From contig NZ_JASJPW010000001.1 of assembly GCF_030052995.1 (NCBI RefSeq), positions 3,028,001 through 3,092,000 of the forward strand: a stretch of 64,000 bases of DNA. The letters run 5' to 3'. A program made the position numbers and the translations under genes. Shown here piece by piece: positions 58,701 to 64,000 of this stretch. Positions within the stretch are counted from its first letter, which is position 1, and each line of letters starts with the position of its first letter. Source of the stretch: Gemmobacter sp. 24YEA27. Its GTDB lineage: Bacteria; Pseudomonadota; Alphaproteobacteria; Rhodobacterales; Rhodobacteraceae. Under the pieces are notes generated by a model. The model was not told the origin of the DNA. It did no database searches and worked only from the letters and a program-made list of their open reading frames with translations.

Positions 58701-59978
58701 CGCGAATGCGTGGTGCTGGCGCGCGAAGACCGCGCCGGGGAAAAGCGCCTCGTGGCCTATCTTGTGCCCGAGCTGGCACCCGAGACCGGCACGGCGGCAG
58801 ACTACCGGCCGGGCAGTCTTGCGCCTTTGCTCGCAGCCCGCCTGCCCGCTTACATGGTGCCTGCGGCCGAGATCGCGCTGACCGCTCTTCCCGTCACATC
58901 GAACGGCAAGCTTGACCGCAAAGCACTGCCTGCACCCGAATTTACCGCCTCGGGCCGCGCGGCCGGGACCGGGGCCGAGCGCCTTCTCGCCCGGCTCTAT
59001 GCCGAGGTCCTGCATCTCGACGCCCCGGCCCCGGCCGAGGCCGATTTCTTCGCGCTTGGCGGCGACAGTCTGTCGGCCGTGCGCCTCGCGCTGCGGATTG
59101 AGGAAGAGACCGGGCGCGCGCCTGGGCTTGGCACGATTTTCGGCGCGCCGGTCCTTGATATGCTGGCGGCAACGCTCGACGCGGCTGGACCGACCGATGA
59201 CGGGCTCAGGTCACTGATCCGGCTGGCGCAGGGCAACCCCGGCAAAGCGCCTCTGTTCCTGATCCATCCCGCAGGCGGGCTTGGCTGGGGCTATCGCGCC
59301 CTCGCCCGTGCGCTTGCGCCTGACCGCGCGGTCTATGCGGTACAGCATCCGGGGCTTGATCCGGCGCAGCCGCTGCCCGACAACCTCGGGGCCCTGGCGG
59401 CGGATTACGCGGCGCTGGTGGCGCAGGCACAGCCCGAAGGCCCGATCCACCTTGCGGGATGGTCTGTGGGCGGCATCATCGCCCAGGAAATGGCGGTGGA
59501 GCTGGCGCGAACGGGCCGTGAGCCCGGGCTCGTGGCGCTGCTCGACAGCTATCCGACCGATGTCTGGCGCGACGAGCCGGAACCCGATCCGGCGGCCGCA
59601 CTCAGGGCGCTGCTGGCAATTGCCGGGCATGACCCCGAGGCGCATCGTGACCTCGACAGCCGGGACAAGGTGGTCGCGTTCCTGCGCGCCGGAGACAGCG
59701 CCATGGGCGCCCTGCCCGAAGAAGTGCTCAATGGTGTCGTGCGGCTGGTGACGGATACCAATCGTCTGGTGCGCAGCCATCAGCAGCGGCAGTTCGCAGG
59801 CCAGATCACCCATATTCGCGCCGGGCACGACCATGCCGGGCGCGATCTCACCGCCGCGCTCTGGGCGCCCTATGTCGGCCAGACAGAGATACTGGAAGTC
59901 CCGTTCCTGCATTCGGAGATGATCTCGCCCGCCGCAGTTGCCCTGATCGCACCGGAACTGGCAAAACGGATGGGCTGA
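55789..59978 (+). CDS. entF: EntF-like nonribosomal peptide synthetase (C-A-PCP-TE), serine-specific; one missing base near 56000
   Basis: Domains in order on the restored 1396-residue chain: condensation (HHLATDG near 137), adenylation from about 460 (YVIYTSGSTGEPKG near 698, NGKLDRKAL near 1040), carrier (ALGGDSLSAVRL near 1088) and thioesterase (GWSVGG near 1225, His in PFLHSEMIS). The adenylation pocket reads D-V-W-H-F-S-L-V-D, the EntF serine code. It would join DHB to serine, and the thioesterase would trimerise and cyclise. The first frame runs into ASPWARSI; the next resumes GEVDLTAHPDAG; one base added at 55992-56008 joins them. About 80 extra residues before A3 contain a palindromic insertion. 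Confidence 0.9.
57654..57722. repeat. Double palindrome inside the NRPS adenylation domain
   Basis: Hairpin 1: AAGCATCCCGG (57654-57664) pairs with CCGGGATGCTT (57670-57680). Hairpin 2: G8-CA-G7 (57683-57699) pairs with C7-TG-C8 (57705-57721), a perfect 17-bp stem. Both loops are CTCTG. The block stays in frame and encodes Gly/Pro-rich low-complexity sequence. An 11-bp direct repeat (GCGACAGCGGT) lies just before it at 57631-57652. Confidence 0.85.
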
Positions 59979-60005
59979 CCGCCCCTCCGCTTCAGCCCAT
60001 TCGCT

Positions 60006-60857
60006 TCAGCCCAGTGCGAAAGGCAGCGCGAGCGGCAACGATCCCGCGATGGTCTGGATATGCGCGTGATCGGGCAGAACATGGATTTCCGGCGCGAAAC
60101 CGGGATGTTCGGCGAGGCCCTTCACGAAATCCATCGTCGCAGGCGCGGGCCCGTCGGGCGGCGGGCCAGAGGCGCCGCTGCGCTTTTCCTTATCGCCCAG
60201 TGCCATCATCAGCGCCGGAGGGGTGTCGAGCTTTGCTGCCCCCGCCGCAACCCGGCGGATCAGATCCTCATCCCACCAGATCGACGGGCTGATCGCGGCA
60301 TAGCGTGCAAAAGCCGAAGGCCGCGTCAGCGCCGCGTAAAGCGTGAAGAGCCCGCCGAAGGAATGGCCCCAGAGGCTGCGGCGCGCGGGGTCGACCGGCA
60401 GGCCATCTTCCGCCGCCAGACGCAGATCGCCGGTCAGCCGGTCGAGAAACTGCGCCGCGCCCCCTGCCATCCGCCCCTCATGGACATGATCCGGCCGGAT
60501 CCCGTCCCCCGGCCCGTCCGTCGCCGTAAAGTCCGGCGCGGTGAAATCCAGCGTCCGGCGCTCGCGCGAGAACTGGCGGTCGGTATCATACCCCACCCCC
60601 ACCAGCATCAGCCCGGGCACCAGCGCCAGATGGTCTTCCGTCAGGAAATCAAAGGCCGCATTGCCGTCGAGCATATACAGCACCGGCCAGCCCGCCGCCG
60701 GCGCCATGCCCTTCGGGACCGCGAGATAAAGCCGGTGGCCTGGCCCGGTCTTCACGGTTTTTTGCGACAGGCTGTGGCTGGGAAGATCGGCGTCCATGAT
60801 CTTCAGCTCTGCCGGTTTTCGGGCATGATCGGGGCCGGTCTTGCCGTTTACAGACAT
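60006..60857 (-). CDS. Siderophore esterase (Fes/IroE-like alpha/beta-hydrolase)
   Basis: A 283-residue hydrolase. WPVLYMLDGNAAFDFLTEDH and LVGVGYDTDRQFSRERRTLD are typical of enterobactin-type esterases, with nucleophile elbow LWGHSFGGLFTLYAAL, SPSIWWDEDLI and His in LPDHAHIQTIAGS. It lacks the N-terminal domain of Fes and any signal peptide, so it resembles cytoplasmic IroD/BesA or an IroE without a leader. It would cut the trilactone and free iron after uptake. ATG 60857 follows GAGGAAG. It converges on entF with a 27-base gap. Confidence 0.86.
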   Translation of the reverse strand: MSVNGKTGPDHARKPAELKIMDADLPSHSLSQKTVKTGPGHRLYLAVPKGMAPAAGWPVLYMLDGNAAFDFLTEDHLALVPGLMLVGVGYDTDRQFSRERRTLDFTAPDFTATDGPGDGIRPDHVHEGRMAGGAAQFLDRLTGDLRLAAEDGLPVDPARRSLWGHSFGGLFTLYAALTRPSAFARYAAISPSIWWDEDLIRRVAAGAAKLDTPPALMMALGDKEKRSGASGPPPDGPAPATMDFVKGLAEHPGFAPEIHVLPDHAHIQTIAGSLPLALPFALG

Positions 60858-61257
60858 GGTATTCTTCCTCTGGCAGGGGAAAACACAGCAATCGCGCCAC
60901 ATCAGCCGCCGATAACCGCGGCAGGCACATAGTCAGGCGCATCCTCCTCTGCCAGTTAGCCCCGGGCGAATTAGTTGACAATCCCTCTCAAGAATATACT
61001 GCTGCACCGGAAGACCGGCGTCAGACCGGATGGGGGCGCGGCAACAATTTCGCGGCCCGGTATCCTGTCTGACCGATTGTCTCCTGTCTGACCGATTATT
61101 GCCTGACCGATTGCAGCCCTGATGACGACACCCGGAACACCACCCGCTTCAGATCCTGCGTCCGGCCCGGTGGCCGCCGCCCCACAGCCCCCTTCCCGCG
61201 CCAGACCCGCCAGGGACCATTTCTGAGCCGATCCAGCATGATATCGAGGAGACCAAT
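60858..61257. promoter_or_regulatory. Divergent promoter region of the esterase and propeller genes
   Basis: No gene is visible. The stretch 60970-61005 is AT-rich, with TTGACA at 60975-60980 and TATACT 14 bases later. Three direct copies of TGACCGATT lie at 61070, 61089 and 61104. I see no Irr-type palindrome here. Confidence 0.4.
61070..61112 (+). repeat. Three direct repeats TGACCGATT
   Basis: Copies at 61070-61078, 61089-61097 and 61104-61112. The first two are part of an 18-bp duplicated unit (TCCTGTCTGACCGATT..) spaced 19 bases apart, close to two helical turns. They could be operator half-sites or a simple duplication. Confidence 0.6.
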
Positions 61258-62694
61258 ATGGCATTCCCCCCGCTGCACCGCTTTCGCGGCATTCTTGGCG
61301 CCTCTGCCCTGGCCTTTGCCGTGATGGCGGGCCCGCTGAGCGCCGAAACCATCTTTTCGGCCACAACCGACGGCTTCCCTGGCGTGGTGCGTGCCGGTGC
61401 GGTGGATCAGGGCGCGGCCGTGGTTGCGGGATCGGCCGTGTCGATCACCGGCGAGCGGATGATCCCGGGTCAGGAAATCACGCTGATGCGCGGCAATACT
61501 GTCCTGAATGAAGGCGGGCCGATCCGCGTTGGCGACGACGGAAAATTCCGCTTTGACCTCAAGCTGGACGCCAAAGCCGTGACCGGCTTGCAACCGATCC
61601 TGGTGATTGCCGAGAAGCCATCAGCCGCGACGGTGGTGGATCTGAAGATCTCGCCGGACCTTGCGACTGAAGGCGCGGATAAATTCGACATCACCAGCGC
61701 GCCGGTGACGCGTGGTCTTTATCAGCTGGCTTACAGCCCCTCGCGGCATGTGTTCTATGTCACCTCGGCGGTGGGCCGTCCGCCGGTGAAAGACTCGGCA
61801 CTGTCCAAAGTCGATCCCGACACGCTGAAAGTGATCGAACAGATCACGCCCGGTGCAGAACCTGCGCCAGAAGGCAGCGCGGCCCCGGCAGTGGATGAGG
61901 ATGGCCGCCCCGCGCTTTACGCGGTTTACGGTCTGGGCCTTGATGAAGCGGCGGGCCGGCTCTGGACCACCAATACCCGGCAGAACACCATCGCCGTCTA
62001 CAGCGCTGATGACCTCTCGCTGGTGAAACAGTTCGAGCCGGATTTCATCGCACATCCGTTCTCGGTGCAGATCGATGAGGCGGCGGGCCGTATCTATATC
62101 TCTTCGGCGCGCTCGCCGGTGATCGAGGTGATCGATTCGAAAAAGCTCGAAAAGCTCGCGCCTTACACGATTCCCTCGCAGCTTCGCGGCGAGAGCTTTG
62201 GCACCCAGGTCATCCATTTCGACGCAGAGACCGGCAAGCTGTTCGCCGCCTCGAACGCGACGCCGGAGCTTGCGGTGATCGACACCAGAACCGGCGAGAT
62301 CCGGGTGACGCCGCTGCCGGGTTCGATCGGCGCGGCTTCGGTGGCTTATGATGCGGCGGATGATCTGGTGTTCGTGGCCTCGCAAACAACCGATAACCTG
62401 CTGATCGTGAACGGCGCCGATGGCTCGGTGCTGCATGATGTCGAAACCGGGGCCGGGGCGCTTTACGTGACCTATGAGCCGAAATCGAAGCTGGCTTTCG
62501 TCGGAAACCGGGGCGCGGGCACCATCACCGTGGTCGATACCGAAGGCCAGGTCGTGGCAAATTTCGACGCCGGCAGCCTGCCCAATGAACTGGTCGCCGA
62601 TGCCGAGGGCACCGTCTGGGCGGTGAACAAATCGCGCGGCGAAGATGATGACAGCGGCGACCGCATCTGGCGGATCAGACCGAAAGCCGATTAA
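61258..62694 (+). CDS. Secreted beta-propeller protein (YncE-like)
   Basis: A 478-residue exported protein (signal ends near PLSAE, residue 30). An N-terminal beta domain of about 110 residues is followed by repeated blades with D-AAGR motifs (LGLDEAAGRLWTTNTRQNTI, QIDEAAGRIYISSA, FDAETGKLFAASNA, YDAADDLVFVASQT), as in YncE seven-bladed propellers. In E. coli YncE is iron-regulated; here it stands next to siderophore genes, so a role in iron uptake is likely but undefined. Confidence 0.78.
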   Translation: MAFPPLHRFRGILGASALAFAVMAGPLSAETIFSATTDGFPGVVRAGAVDQGAAVVAGSAVSITGERMIPGQEITLMRGNTVLNEGGPIRVGDDGKFRFDLKLDAKAVTGLQPILVIAEKPSAATVVDLKISPDLATEGADKFDITSAPVTRGLYQLAYSPSRHVFYVTSAVGRPPVKDSALSKVDPDTLKVIEQITPGAEPAPEGSAAPAVDEDGRPALYAVYGLGLDEAAGRLWTTNTRQNTIAVYSADDLSLVKQFEPDFIAHPFSVQIDEAAGRIYISSARSPVIEVIDSKKLEKLAPYTIPSQLRGESFGTQVIHFDAETGKLFAASNATPELAVIDTRTGEIRVTPLPGSIGAASVAYDAADDLVFVASQTTDNLLIVNGADGSVLHDVETGAGALYVTYEPKSKLAFVGNRGAGTITVVDTEGQVVANFDAGSLPNELVADAEGTVWAVNKSRGEDDDSGDRIWRIRPKAD

Positions 62695-62817
62695 GCGGTC
62701 CGCTGCCGCGACCGCTCTGCGACGGGGGCGGATCACCGCCCCTGTCCTCGTAAGAAAGCCGCCCGTCACAGGCATCGCGCCCCGATGCCAGAGATGTCCG
62801 GTGCCAGAGGTAACCCG

Positions 62818-63918
62818 ATGATCCGCTTCCGCCCGCTTTCCCTGACCGCTGCGCTGCTGACAGCGCTGGCACAGCCAGCACTGGCCGAGATCCGCGCCAC
62901 CGATATCCTCGGGCGCGAGGTGGTGCTTGAGGCCCCCGCGACCCGGATCGTATTGGGCGAAGGGCGGCATTTGGCGGTGCTGGGCCTCCTCCATGACGAT
63001 CCGGTGGCGAAAGTGATCGGCTGGCGCACCGATAAGGGGCTCGATGAGCCGACACTGGCCGCATATCGTGCGAAATTCCCCGCGATTGACGCGATCCGCC
63101 CGGTCGGCACCGGCAATCGCGAAATCTCGGTCGAGACGATCATCTCGCTTGATCCCGATCTGGTGGTGCTTTCGCTGATGGACGAAGGCAATCCGGCGAT
63201 GGAGCGCGCCCGTGACCAGATCGAGGCTGCCGGTATCGCCGTCGCCTATGTCGATTTCTTCGCGCATCCGCAGGAAAACTCGATCCCGTCGCTGCGGCTT
63301 TTGGGCGAGCTGACCGATGGCACCGCCCGGGCGGAAGAGTTCGCCGAATTCTACGAGACCCGGCTGAAGCGGATCCGCGACCGGCTCGCGGATCCTGCGA
63401 TCAGACGGCCACGCGTCTTCTTCCATGTCCATGCCGCGCCCACGAATTGCTGTTCGACCGTTGGATCAGGGGTGTTTCGCGATTTCATCGAGACGGCGGG
63501 TGGCGCGAATATCGGGTCTGACGTGGTGCAGGGGGTGCTGGGGAATGTCAGCCTCGAATTCCTGATCGGCGCCGATCCTGAGTTTTATGTCGCGACCGGC
63601 GGCGATCACATGCGGGCGCGCGGCGGCCTGGTGCTGGGGTCGGATATCACCGCGCCAGAGGCGCGCGAAAGTTTCGACGCGCTGATTGGCGCCACCGGGT
63701 TCAACGCGCTGACCGCCGTGGCCGAAGGCCGCGCTTACGGGGTCTGGCATCTCTTCAACGACACGCCGAGCCATATCGCGCTGATCGAATATCTCGCAAA
63801 AGCCTTCCACCCGGACCTTTTCGAAGATGTCGCCCCCGCAGCGACGCTGAACGAAATCGAGACCCGTTTCTCGCCGGTTCAGGTGCCCGGGACCTGGTGG
63901 ATTTCGGAAGAGACCTGA
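62818..63918 (+). CDS. Iron-siderophore ABC importer, periplasmic binding protein
   Basis: A 366-residue protein of the FepB/BtuF-like family (class III binding proteins). The signal peptide ends ALAE. The mature part begins IRATDILGREVVLEAPATRI, then VSLDPDLV-type motif IISLDPDLVVLSLMDEG, and NVSLEFLIGADPEFYVATGG. ATG 62818 has GAGG eight bases upstream; the frame runs further but without a signal. It would deliver the ferric siderophore to the permease that follows after six bases. Confidence 0.87.
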   Translation: MIRFRPLSLTAALLTALAQPALAEIRATDILGREVVLEAPATRIVLGEGRHLAVLGLLHDDPVAKVIGWRTDKGLDEPTLAAYRAKFPAIDAIRPVGTGNREISVETIISLDPDLVVLSLMDEGNPAMERARDQIEAAGIAVAYVDFFAHPQENSIPSLRLLGELTDGTARAEEFAEFYETRLKRIRDRLADPAIRRPRVFFHVHAAPTNCCSTVGSGVFRDFIETAGGANIGSDVVQGVLGNVSLEFLIGADPEFYVATGGDHMRARGGLVLGSDITAPEARESFDALIGATGFNALTAVAEGRAYGVWHLFNDTPSHIALIEYLAKAFHPDLFEDVAPAATLNEIETRFSPVQVPGTWWISEET

Positions 63919-63924
63919 TCCAGC

Positions 63925-64000
63925 ATGTCCGGCTCCGAACTTCTTGACCGCTATCACCGGCAAAACCGCCGCCGTGCCGCCCTGGTGGGGGCAATGGCGG
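63925..64000 (+). CDS. Start of a probable FecCD-type iron-siderophore permease (cut by window edge)
   Basis: ATG 63925, six bases after the binding-protein stop, opens MSGSELLDRYHRQNRRRAAL and continues to the window end. Short basic N-termini like this precede TM1 of FecCD permeases. The identity is inferred mostly from its place in the operon. Confidence 0.5.
   Translation, partial: MSGSELLDRYHRQNRRRAALVGAMA

Noticed and set aside
60975..61000. Sigma-70 promoter TTGACA..TATACT before the propeller gene
   Set aside because: The boxes are 14 bases apart, too short for a confident call, although the region is promoter-like.

Overview
The window looks like chromosomal DNA of a high-GC alphaproteobacterium, most likely Rhodobacteraceae (Paracoccus/Rhodobacter relatives). 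The pointers are a division-and-wall (dcw) block in which ftsZ is followed by lpxC, bamD and recN, a DUF2484 gene between murC and murB, an RNase E ending in the KKGWWSQGR-type tail, an Irr-type iron box (TTTAGAA-N3-TTCTAAA) beside bacterioferritin, and strong G/C third-position bias. I see no insertion sequence, CRISPR array, phage or rRNA. One tRNA-Gly(GCC) is present.

Layout. 1-5558: end of a trans-aconitate methyltransferase-like gene, an orphan polyamine-type binding protein, a 53-codon membrane ORF, hsp20, a trypsin-like protease and a lysR gene. 5789-10768: FAD monooxygenase, DUF454 protein and a MacA/MacB export pair. 10979-13181: bacterioferritin, bacterioferritin-associated ferredoxin and imelysin, an iron-storage/uptake block with an Irr box. 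13615-15255: an ABC-F ribosome-protection-type ATPase with a short upstream ORF and a hairpin that would hide its start codon, which looks like a translational attenuator. 15415-19968: a secreted protein, an acyl-CoA synthetase and an MsbA-like exporter. 20325-25064: a five-gene catabolic set (hydrolase, threonine dehydratase-like, PcaD-like, esterase-like, enolase-superfamily dehydratase). 25177-28667: tRNA-Gly, metNIQ methionine importer, DUF486 protein. 28774-36419: rne, dctBD-type two-component pair, purQ. 36545-51694: the dcw block, transcribed right to left as ftsW-murG-murC-three small membrane genes-murB-ddl-ftsQ-ftsA-ftsZ, then lpxC-bamD-recN. 51903-53607: glycosyltransferase and cytochrome b561. 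53821-64000: a catecholate siderophore locus with a 2,3-dihydroxybenzoate-AMP ligase, a free aryl carrier protein, an EntF-like NRPS whose adenylation pocket reads as serine, an esterase, a beta-propeller protein, and the binding protein and permease start of an iron-siderophore ABC importer. Together these suggest an enterobactin-type trimeric DHB-serine siderophore, its uptake and its hydrolysis; the entCBA genes for DHB synthesis are not in the window.

A caution on sequence quality. At least nine genes are interrupted by single-base indels (ten sites), nearly all one base missing in a G/C run, including ftsQ, ddl and murG, which are normally indispensable. I read these as consensus errors and annotate the genes across the shifts. 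The most interesting items are the ABC-F leader, a double palindrome lying in frame inside the NRPS adenylation domain, a DctD-type regulator without the sigma-54 GAFTGA loop, and a His/Asp-rich insertion in RNase E.
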